Assembly: GCA_035582835.1 (NCBI GenBank)
Contig: JAYKAV010000900.1
Location: 339,539 to 403,538 of the forward strand
DNA: 64,000 nucleotides
Direction: 5' to 3'
Origin: Phoebastria nigripes
Taxonomy: Eukaryota > Chordata > Aves > Procellariiformes > Diomedeidae
Part shown: positions 1-9,432 of the stretch, piece after piece
Layout: each line of letters opens with the position of its first letter
How positions within the stretch are numbered: position 1 is the first letter of the stretch
Translations under genes and position numbers: made by a program
Notes under the pieces: generated by a model
The model's database searches: none
Told to the model about the DNA's origin: nothing
What the model saw: only the letters and a program-made list of their open reading frames with translations

Positions 1-105
1 TTTTTTTAATTACCGGTATTATTTCTATTGCTTTTTTCACCGCGGGGAGGCCCCTGCGAGCCCGCGGCGTCACCCTTCTCAGCCCTCGCCGCGGCCACTG
101 CCACC
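1..105. other. GC-rich block at left edge
   Basis: After a short T/A-rich start, bases from about 38 on are GC-rich with many CpG dinucleotides (for example ccgcgg twice and gcggcgtcac). It resembles the CpG-rich block that resumes near 535 and may be the same island, cut by the A/T stretch between them. No coding sequence was recognised on either strand. Confidence 0.4.
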
Positions 106-490
106 AAAATATATATATATATATTAAAAATGTATTATTTTATACATAGATATAATTTAGATGTATACACATAACATAAAAATACATATACTATATGTTA
201 ATATATGTAACATTAAAATATATATTAGATATATTAGATATACTATATTAGATATAATATATATTAGATGCAATATATTAAATGTATAAACATAAATATA
301 TAAATATAGTATATACACATATCTATGTTTTTATATATTATATATAATAACTATATACCTCTTGTACGTGTATATTACATGTATAATTACATATATACAT
401 ATATTGCATATACATATATAATAAATACAGTCTCTACATATTTAAATAATAACTATATAAAATACAGGTTTAATTTAAATTTTTGGGGTG
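106..490. repeat. A/T low-complexity tract with degenerate tandem units
   Basis: About 385 bases are almost entirely A and T. It opens with an (AT)n run at 108-124 and continues with imperfect repeats of an ATATTAGAT-like unit around 220-275 and many TATATA segments. Short reading frames here are composition artefacts rich in Tyr and Ile. The tract separates two CpG-rich segments, which is unusual for a promoter island. Confidence 0.8.
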
Positions 491-514
491 TGGTTTTTGT
501 TTTGTTTTTATTTT

Positions 515-665
515 GGGGGGGTGGCAGAGCATAGCATCAGACCGCAGGCGGGGCGGGCTGTCGGGGAGCGGCGAGCCGGCGGCGCACCGGGGTCCCCGGG
601 GTGGGCAACCTGCGGGAGCACACTCTTGGGGGGGGGGTGTGTGAAGTTTTTTTTGGGGGGGGGGG
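515..665 (+). other. Three long G runs (quadruplex-prone)
   Basis: G runs of 7 (515-521), 10 (628-637) and 11 bases (655-665) lie on the plus strand, with a T8 tract directly before the last. Runs this long can form intramolecular G-quadruplexes and are also places where assemblies miscount bases, so exact lengths are uncertain. Confidence 0.6.
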
Positions 666-777
666 TATTACAACCACCGCGCCGGGGCTGATGCGGGTTA
701 TTAAGAGCCCCGCGACCGCGCCCCTGCGCGGAGATGCCCGAGTCTCAGCATCCTCCCCCTCCTCCAGCCACAGCCCA

Positions 778-836
778 TCCTCCTCCTCTTCTTCTTCCTC
801 TTCCACCTCCACCTCCTCCTCCTCCTCCTCCTCCCC
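778..836 (+). repeat. Polypyrimidine CCT/CTT tract
   Basis: A 59-base tract is pyrimidine on the plus strand except for two A residues (805, 811). It is made mainly of CCT and CTT triplets, with a near-perfect (CCT)n stretch at 812-832. Such tracts with mirror symmetry can form triplex DNA. Apparent poly-Glu or poly-Ser reading frames across it are products of the repeat, not evidence of a gene. Confidence 0.75.
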
Positions 837-883
837 GGGGAAGGGGACGGGCGTCCCCGTCGCTGGCTCCGCCTCCCCTCACC

Positions 884-923
884 TCAGATGCCCTCCGCCG
901 CCGCGCTCGCCCGCCGCCTCCAT
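884..923 (-). other. Candidate first coding exon start with splice donor
   Basis: On the minus strand an ATG at 923-921 sits in a favourable context (AAGATGG). It opens 13 codons reading MEAAGERGGGGHL plus two bases, directly followed at 883-878 by GTGAGG, a near-consensus donor (AG|GTGAGG); the frame closes at once if unspliced. Lying within a CpG-rich block, this is what a short first coding exon can look like. The same ATG region also matches a YY1-type promoter motif, so the ATG may be incidental. I do not recognise the peptide, and the next exon would lie outside the window. Confidence 0.2.
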
Positions 924-1240
924 CTTACGCCCGCCCGCCCCGGCGGTGGCGCAGCAAGGGCGGCTGCCTCCGCTAACATGTCCGCCTCCCCTCGCCCTGC
1001 CCGCCCGCCGGCCCCGGGGCCGGCGGGCGTGGGCGGCGCTGCCCTGGCACCCCTGCCCGCCCGTTGAGTCCCCCCCCCAGCTCTCATGATCCCCCTTTTC
1101 CCGCTTCCTAAAACCGGGAAGCTCCCGGACCTCTGTAGGCTTGTGGGTTTCCTTTGCTGGGTGCTGTGGATTTCTTTTGGGAAAAGACAGCGTTTCTCTG
1201 CAGAGGCACCTGAATGGAAGTTTTCGTTGCTGGAGCCGCG

Positions 1241-1382
1241 TTAACCCATCACTGAAGGGCCTTCAGACTGAGATGATGTCACATTAACCCATCATCAAAA
1301 CGGAGACAATGCCACATTAACCCCTCACCAAAATTGAGACGATGTCATATTAACCCATTGCCAAAACTGAGACGATACCAAG
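1241..1382. repeat. 33-bp minisatellite, four units
   Basis: Four head-to-tail units each begin TTAACCC(A/C)T. The first is 43 bp (1241-1283) and the next three are exactly 33 bp (1284-1316, 1317-1349, 1350-1382). Units share a TTAACCC head, a central CAAAA and a GAGACGAT-like tail. The divergence between units suggests an old array. It lies just outside the CpG block. Confidence 0.9.
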
Positions 1383-2164
1383 AGGTGAGGAGGCACCTTG
1401 CTGCTGCGGTAAAGCAACAGCAGTCCTCTACCACAGCACCAAGACTCCTCGTACCTCACCATGGCTCCTGGCCACAGTGTATGCACAGTTCCTGAAAGTG
1501 TAATCTTCTGCAAAGCCTGCAAAGCTAATATAGCAGGTTATTCTCCTTTAACTTAGTTGTTCAAGATTTTCTGCATGACAACAGTTCCTGACAAGAAGGT
1601 TTTAGGGAGGGCGAGAGGCTGGGAAACAACTTGAGGAATGCTTGTGTTGTATATGGTGAAGATCAAAGTTATTTTTTAAATGTTTTCCAATACAGTATTT
1701 GGTTTTCAGTTATGTGCAGAAATTTATCTCCTTTCCCTCCCCTTTACTGGTGTTTTTCATCAGAAACAAAAGAGGTGTTGGGGGTGGTGGTGGGTGTTGT
1801 CTGACTTTACATTAGATTTTCCTATCATTCTAGCTGAAATTGAGGAAGTCTGTATTTTTCTCCCTGGATGATTCTCCTCAGGAAGCGAGGATCTTTTACA
1901 ATCTCCCACCATTGCGTTGCTACTACTGCAAATCCTCCACCACTGGGAGTCCCGAAGCATTAGCATAGGCTGGCTTTGGAGCTTTCTCAACTATGGTACT
2001 GGGAAGCCATGCTGGATGCTGCAACTGCAAGAGTACTGGCAACTAAATTTACAGTAATGTTGTAATTGCCACTGCTGGTGGCATTACGCGGTTCAGTTGT
2101 GAGAGTTTTCCTTAGGAAGTTTAATTCTTTGTCAGTAGAAATTCTTTCCAGACAAAACAAATAT
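1383..2164. other. Non-coding sequence, nothing recognised
   Basis: Ordinary unique-looking sequence between the minisatellite and the CR1 copy. No reading frame resembles a known protein and no RNA gene was seen. Confidence 0.5.
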
Positions 2165-2845
2165 CTGGAAAGCAGCTTTGCAGCAAAAGGCTAGGGGTCT
2201 TGGTTGTCACCAAGTCGAACACGAGCCAGCAGTGTGCCCTTGCGGCAAAGAAGGCTAATGGTATCCTGGGCTGCAGGAGTGCTGCCAGCAGTTGAAGGGA
2301 GGGGATCCTTCCCCTCCCCTCAGCGCTGGTGAGGCCACACCTGGAGTGCTGGGTCCAGTTCTGGGCTTCCCAGTACAAGAGAGACATGGACATACTGGAG
2401 CAAGTCCAGCAATGGGCCACAGGGATGATGAAGGGACTGGAGCATCTCTCCTGTGAGGAAAGGCTGAGAGAGCTGGGACTGTTCAGCCTGGAGAAGGGAA
2501 GGCTCAGGGGGGATCTTACTAATGTGTACAAATACCTGAAGGGAGGGTGCAAAGAGGACGGAGCCAGGATCTTTCCAGTGGTGCCCAGTGACAGGACCAA
2601 AGGCAATGGCCACAAGCTGAAACACAGGAGGTTCCTCCTGAGTATCAGGAAACACTTTTCACTGTGAAGGTGACTGAGCACTGGCACAGGTTGCCCAGGG
2701 AGGTTGTGGAGTCTCTGTCTGTTCAAAAGCCGCCTGGACATGGTCCTGGGCAACTGGCTCTAGATGGCCCTGCTTGAGCAGCAGGGTTGGACCAGACGAC
2801 CTTCAGAGGTCCCTTCCAACCTCAACCAGTCTGTGGTTCTGTGAT
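2165..2845 (+). mobile_element. CR1 LINE retrotransposon, 5'-truncated 3' end
   Basis: This is the 3' part of a Chicken Repeat 1 type non-LTR retrotransposon in plus orientation. It holds the end of the reverse-transcriptase ORF2, a short 3' UTR with the family's conserved GGTTGGACCAGA and CCCTTCCAACCTC segments, and a terminal ttctgtgat that matches the CR1 3' octamer rather than a poly-A tail. Heavy 5' truncation is typical of CR1 copies. Stops and a frame change show the copy is dead. Confidence 0.93.
2190..2760 (+). pseudogene. CR1 ORF2 C-terminal relic
   Basis: The decayed C-terminal end of the CR1 ORF2 polyprotein (endonuclease plus reverse transcriptase). The longest open part, 2329-2667, contains segments typical of CR1 ORF2: [46 protein letters not shown]. 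Similar coding sequence continues in another frame after about 2664 (VTEHWHRLPREVVES), so there is a frameshift at that point. Upstream of 2329 the frame is also broken. Not a functional gene. Confidence 0.85.
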
Positions 2846-5800
2846 CTGATAGCTGCATGGGTCAGTCAGTGCAGGTTCAGAGTCAATGTTTGGGAATATG
2901 TGACAGAAAAAGCAAAGGGTTTAAACATATTAACTTCCTTTCATAATTTTGGGTACTGCTGAGTAATATCCTCATATTGATTCTCCTGTGTTTACTAGTA
3001 CCGGTGAAGGGGTGTTGTGCATTCTACAGCTTGTGCCCCTAATGCTTTTTCAGCTTTTAGGATTTACTACACAGCCTTTGTATGTGTAGTACAATATGAA
3101 TTGTGCTTGAATATGCCTGTGCTTGCCCATATGTGCCACATTATCATAAATTATCTCTAAGGACAAAAGAGAGACTAGAAAGGCTTCTCTCACCTTAAAC
3201 CCATCCTCCTAGTCCCTTTATTTTTCTAAAAGAAGATAACCCTGTTAAAGGAAGTTTTGTCTCGGAAAGATGTACCTATACAATACGACAGTAGATCCTG
3301 TTCTGCGGTCTGGTTGTACCAGCACAAGCTTTGTTTAGTAATAATACATTAAGAACACTGTCTTACTCATTAAGGTTAACTGTTATATTTACCCCAGAAT
3401 GTGAAAAATGCTATAATAACCCTAAACTGAAGAAAATACTGGATTGTTTATTTATACTTAGAAAATGCTTTTCTGCATAAAAATGAACCATTGACTTTCA
3501 CTGTCACTCCTTTTCTATGCCCCTGTTTTAACGTTAGCCTGTGCTGAGTTCAGGTAAAATCTCTTCTAGTCAGTCTTGCACTGAAATCAGCTTAAGCTAA
3601 AGTCTGTGGCAAATCAGCTTTAGCTAACTTGATTTTGATTGTTTTGTGAGAAAGCCAGAGGAGGTTTTAGGTACCTAGAGCAGCATATGGGCACATAAAC
3701 TCTACACAAATTCAGAATCGCGAAGACCTGCTCCACAGCTGACTCTTAATGCTAAAAGAGCTTAAACTCCTAACTTCTCTTAAATTTCCCTGATACTCAG
3801 CTCCTGTGTATGCCCTCAAACAATTAGGTCTTTGTATAAATAAGCGTTCAGTTTGTAAATTTCCCCAGGTTTCAGCCCCTGCCAAGACCATGAAGGCAGC
3901 TGTAGCAAGCCCATCAGGCCCATCCTGCTGTCTGTAGCAGTGGCCTAGGGAAGAGTTTAAGAAACTGCTTCAAACAAGCTTCAAAGCAGCTCAGAGGCTT
4001 TGTGGTATCTTTATGTTTGATTGCAAAACGCTAAGGAGCCCTTAGAGTGGAGCCTGGGATTCAGATCTCTCCCTGTTCTACCCAAGTATCCTAAGGAAGA
4101 AGTTCATTCTCTCATTCAAAGTCAAATGGTTTTAAAAAGAAGGGTGAAGACCATCTTCTCCAGAATAGCCCAACAGCCTGAGTGCTTGGTTTCAAGGTGA
4201 GAGCTGTGGGTGTGAAGCCCCTCAGGAAAGAGGAGACTCCAGTTCTCTCTACGGACTGATCTCCTGGGGACAGCTGCAGCCTCAGAGCACACCAGGGCTG
4301 GGGTCCAGGCTGGAGAACGTGAGTTGGGGGAAGCCTTTCTCTGGCTTGACTGAGTAAGTTTCCTGATTTCCAGAGAGGAGTGTGGCTAAAGGTAATCGTT
4401 CATCCTTAGTATTTTCTTCTTGGCTGCTCAAAATGCCCTGCTACTCCGTGCACTCGTCGTTCTTAAAGCCTTTCCAAGGCTGCCATTGTAAGGCAGAGAA
4501 AAGCATGTTCTGCCCTTGCTTCTGAGATAGCTGACTGCAAGTCAGCTCCAGTGTGGGCAGTTAACACGGTGCTAAATTAAAGCTGATCAGTCCTGCTGGG
4601 GTAAAGAGGATATTAGGCTGTGCTCACTGTGCTGACTTGGCTGCACAACTTCTAGTTTGGAGCACGGGCAGCGCTTGAGCAAGGTTGCGTAGCATAGCCT
4701 GAGTTATCCAGCTCTTCTCTCCCACCAAGTATGGAACCTCAAGTGCCCACCTCAGGGCTCTGATCCCCACACATCCATGAAAAGCACATAGATATTGTTG
4801 CATACATAGCATGATGCCTCAACATTGCCTCAGTAATTGGCAAAGCAGGTTCCTGTCAATGCAAAGGTCCAGGAGTGACAAAGTTGTCATTGCAGTTACA
4901 TCACTGTCTGCACCAGAGATCTCTTTTTCTTTTTTTTTTTTCCCCCTTAAAGCTGCCAAATAATTTCCAGCTAATCTTCTCAAATACTGGTACCTGCAAC
5001 ACTGGAGGATCTCTACCATCACAAATGTAATGCAGGCCCCAGGCTCAAATATGTATTTTGCACGTGTGTGACTTTACCATGGTGGATCGTCATGCACATC
5101 GGCATTGCAGACTTGCGTAGTTCAGTACGTAGAGAAAAAACTGTAAAGAGAATGAAAAAAAGATTAACAAAGATGTCAGTTAGCTGAATCTAATTATATG
5201 TCCAAGGACTTGGACAACTAAATGATCTAAAAGGTGCTTGATTTCTAAGGTAAGAAACTGGGAAAGGACATGATTCTCTTATAAATGTGTGTTCCTTCTT
5301 TTTAATGCACCTATTTATTTATCTGTGCAGCTACTTATATATATTTCACTTGTTTGAAACATAGTAAGAACAGTAATTAGTACTCATAGCATTAAGGTGA
5401 GCGCTACTTTTTTGTGTTACAAATACCAACACTGAATCAGATAAATGACACATCTTGCTGTGGGTTCAGAGCTCAGTGAGAAAGTCAGTGTTGGATATCA
5501 AGATTAGCCACGTGCTGTTCAGCATTTCAGGTAACTTTTGTTGGTCAGAGGAGTAGCCAGGCCTGGGTTGGGCAGGTCTAGCTAATGCTAAACCGATTTG
5601 TCTACTTCTTCTTCAAGATACAAAGAGAACAAATCTTAGAAAGACTGTATCGGTCAAAACATGAAGTTCTGGTGGTCTTAGACTGTGCAAATAATGGTGC
5701 TGATGTTCGAAACCAAATAGTTTAACTTTGTGTAACAGCTGCAGAGGTTTAGTTTTCGAGAGAAGCAACTTAACAAGACAGCTGCAAGGGAACTTTGCAG

Positions 5801-8800
5801 GACTAATCAGACAGTACTTCAAGCACCATGGCTTGCTTTGTCTTCTAAACCAACTTTCTCTGTGAAAAAGTTATTATTTTCTCACTAATGCTGTTCACAG
5901 AGCAACTATTGCTGCTGCAAATACAAAACTAGTATGAAATATCCTTTCTTATTGTTTGAAGGAGTTGGGTAGAGAGACAGAACAGGTCTATTATTTAGGC
6001 TTTCTTAATTTTGTCTACTGCCATGAAGCTCCCTTCACCTGACTTGGCAGAACCTGGAAAACTCTCCTTTTTATGTTCCAGCTTTACTGTGGCTGAGAAC
6101 CTCCGCTCACAAATGTATGTGAATCAGAAGTCAAGTTATATTTAGCATGTTCCTGGACAAGTCACACCAGCCAGAAGTGGTAACACAAATCAAAAATATC
6201 AAATGTTTTCTAATGACCTGTAATGCAAACATATATTTTGCCTGTCTAGTTTGGATTCCAGCATCCTAAAGCCCAAAGACATTTAAGTATGCTTCCACTG
6301 TTTGCAAGAACGAAATTATAATAAAATTAGCACTTGGCTGCTGCCATCGTCGCACATGAGGTTCTTTATAAATATTAAGCTAAATGGCCTAGCTTGCTAA
6401 TTAAGTAGTCATCTGCATACAGCAAGTGGTACTTCATGGTATGTGATGGTTGTTTAGCTCCACCCAGTAGTTACACATACAAGGAGCTTATTGCCCACGA
6501 TGCTGCATCTGCCAAGAGCTTTGTTCAGATCCACAACTTGTCCTGCTTAGAATTCAATATAAGATCAAATAATAAAGGTCAACTTCAGTAAACATTTACC
6601 CATGGAAATACCATTAAACGACTATGCTGTTCCTCTTAATATACATCATGCCATATTTTGTGCAAGACTGTTAACGGAAATTCAATTTACCTGTTGATGT
6701 TTACACCAGCAGCTGTTTTGAGAATTTCAGCATTCATTTAATCAAGCAAGTAAATATTTACTACTCTATTTCTCCTAAAGCAGCATTGGCTATTACATGA
6801 TAACAAAAGAAGTTTTGGTATTTCTGCAGAAATGAATACATCTTGATTTTTCCTCCCAGGAGTTACCCAGCTATGAAAGGCAGGAAAAGTGATTAAATGT
6901 GCATTTAGGTAGATTTACATGTACATACAATTTTGAGAAGCCTACTCTCTGTGCTGGTTAAGAATCACAGCTGTTGATTTCACTGCCTATGTTGTTCTAC
7001 TACAGCCACTATTTCCGAAGAGCAAAAAAAATGAGCAGGAACTCATAATTCCCATCTTTTTTACCGTACGTGTAAAAACGACCAACACAAAGACTTTTTT
7101 TCCTTTTTTACATATAAGTGTTTGCTGACTTTCAATCTGCTGTACCAGAGGAGGTCCACAGAGAACAATAATGCTCAGCAGGTGCCAATATGGACACAAT
7201 CTGAGAGCTAATTTTATCTGCTTCTCAGGTTGTTGAAGGTACTAGTTCATTCTTTCCAACAGATGCAAATTGCATTTTATCTTGACTAGTTGTTAGGGAC
7301 CCTGAAAGTGCACACAGTTGCCATTGAGAAGTTTGTGTATAGAAGATCTTATAGCATCTTCACTTCGTAGTACTTAACTCTGTTGAGATACAAACCTTGG
7401 GCTTTTGGGGATTGCAATCCACTGTTCTCATAAAGATGATTTTAAAAAAACCCTTTTAGTTATCATTGTAACCTTTGCTCTCAGTCAGATAGTTTCAAAG
7501 TGATCGCCACATTTAATAACTCTTATTATTTCATTGTGGAGTAATCTGTCCTCCAAGAATGTAAAAGATGTGGAAACACTCTGATAAACTATCATACCAG
7601 TTCAAGCCAATATTTCTCTTTGCATCAGTAGTGAATACCGGAACAATCACAAACACTACCTGCCTTATCTGGATTCTCGTAGTGGTGATCAAAATCACAC
7701 AGACAGTGCCCTCCAGCTTCTTTCGGCATGCAGGAATGCACAGCCTCCGAGCAGTGGTTAATGTCCTCCCTTTGGGAACAGCTCACTCAAGAATTCTCTT
7801 AAACGCTGGCATATACATCCCTGAGCAGCTTTTCTGTAGTCACGATGTCTGTTGATCACTTGATATCTTTCCATGGATTTGCGTTGTTTGTCCTACTAAG
7901 TTCTGTGTGTGGCTGGTGTTTTCACTGCTGTCCAGAATGATTTGTAGCTTTGTAAAAACACAGCACAATACTTAGAATAGGCTTAACATGCCGAGTATCT
8001 CACGTTATCAGCCTTTTTTCAGTGTTGCACAATGGACGTGCAGTACAATTTATTTTTAGGTGACACAAACAATAAACATCACTCTTGGGTTTGTGGTTGT
8101 TGTTGTTTTTCAAAAACAGTGAAAAATCTCCTAGGACAAATGTAAAACAGGGTCTACTTCTCCAAATTAATCGCTTGAGGTATTCAGTTAGTCACTAGGG
8201 CATTCTGATTGTAATCAATCAGAAAGATGAAACCTTACACTTTTTGAAAGAGGTTGGATAGGCACATAACAATCATAAATGAATGTATTTTTGAAACAAC
8301 ATTTTGTTTCAGTGCCTGATGCTAACTGACCCATCAAAATAAGCAATTAATGGAACCTTAAAAACTAATACAGCAATTTAATATCAGTTCTCTTTTTCCT
8401 TTTTGAAAAGGTACAGTATCTCAGAGTGTCAGCAGACAGTGAACTACTTCAGTTTCTAACGAGTTACTTTCTTCTGGTGCTCTAGAGATGGTCTTTGAAA
8501 GTGAAGTAACCCTCCAGATGAACTCTGTTACATCCTGGTAAGTGGATGATTTATGGAATTATTAACAGAGTTAGTCTTCTGCTATTTCAAGCAGACATTT
8601 TTATTTTCTAACAAAAAGCAGTAAAGGAAAGAACTATGAGAAAGCAGGAGCAATCTGCCTAGTGGCTAACAGGACTTGAGTATGCACTGCCAACTTATTT
8701 TACACAGATGGTGCCAAAAAATCCTGCAGTATGTGTTGTATCCCTGACCCAAAGCTATTTGCAATTTGCATTTGGAAAATAAAGATCCTTACAGTCCAGC

Positions 8801-9406
8801 ATCCCCTGGGTCTCTGAGAGGCAACCCAGGTAAATAGGTACTTAGGACTGTGTAACTTCATCTTGGACTGCTAAGAGAGTTAGCAGATGATCATGATATT
8901 CATTCTGTATTGTGCCTTCCTGAGGAATCTCCAAATATTTGAAGAGCAAGGCATGGGAATCATCATTTCATCCTTTGCTGAAAGGAACTACTTCCTCAAC
9001 GGAGTGAAGGAAAGTCAATTCTCAAACAGCACAAAAANGTCGGGCAAGAACTGAGCTTTTTATGCAGCTGCAGAAATACATCCAGAGTGTAATTATTTAT
9101 GTTGGAATTTGAACAGGAGATTTCAACTTCCAAACTTTCTTTCTGAAAAGTACAATGGCAACTTTTTAGCTACCTCATATGGACATGAGTTTCTCTGCAA
9201 TGAGAGCTGAACAGCATTTCCTAACTCCATAATTTCTAATTCCCACTGGTTTCATTCTGACCAACGTGGAACAATCCTACCTTTTGAATTATTTAAGTTA
9301 TTTTTCTCCTTATTCTCTGCAAGTCTTTTGTCCGACTACTGGTCAGACCCACCATGACTCAGCTGTTGAGATCTGGTCAAACAGGTATTGCTAGACAGCG
9401 CTTTTT
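2846..9406. other. Intergenic, no gene seen
   Basis: About 6.5 kb of AT-leaning non-coding sequence. Open frames are short and match no family I know. I saw no tRNA, snRNA or LTR ends and no further CR1 tail. Contains only short homopolymers such as T11 near 4930. Confidence 0.55.
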
Positions 9407-9432
9407 ATTAAAAACACATATGTGTTTTTAAT
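9407..9432. repeat. 26-bp perfect palindrome centred on CATATG
   Basis: ATTAAAAACACAT is followed immediately by its exact reverse complement, with no spacer. The centre is CATATG, an E-box type hexamer inside ACACATATGTGT. It could be a symmetric protein site or a chance A/T-rich palindrome. Confidence 0.9.

Larger units (their letters stand above)
500..1085. promoter_or_regulatory. CpG-rich block, candidate promoter
   Basis: Strongly GC-rich sequence dense in CpG, with GC boxes and long C/G homopolymers, falling back to ordinary composition after about 1090. A motif close to the YY1 initiator site (AAGATGG followed by GCGGCGG-like sequence on the minus strand at 926-912) suits a housekeeping-type minus-strand start. 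In mammals KLF9 is the next gene downstream of TRPM3 on the same strand, and this block lies on that side, so it could be the neighbour's promoter. That is inference: no coding sequence from that gene is visible. Confidence 0.45.

Noticed and set aside
325..534. 69-codon Tyr/Ile-rich frame
   Set aside because: Produced by the A/T low-complexity tract, with no coding character.
537..812. Glu-rich 91-codon minus-strand frame
   Set aside because: The poly-Glu run is the translation of the polypyrimidine repeat, and the rest is GC-rich composition without homology.
1..1085. KLF9 coding exon
   Set aside because: Synteny made this attractive, but no zinc-finger sequence or recognisable N-terminus occurs on either strand here.
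1241..1382. TTAACCC units as interstitial telomere repeats
   Set aside because: The motif is not CCCTAA/TTAGGG and recurs only once per 33-bp unit.
2121..2753. 210-codon minus-strand open frame
   Set aside because: It is antisense to the CR1 copy, whose plus strand shows the real ORF2 similarity, so the frame is a shadow.
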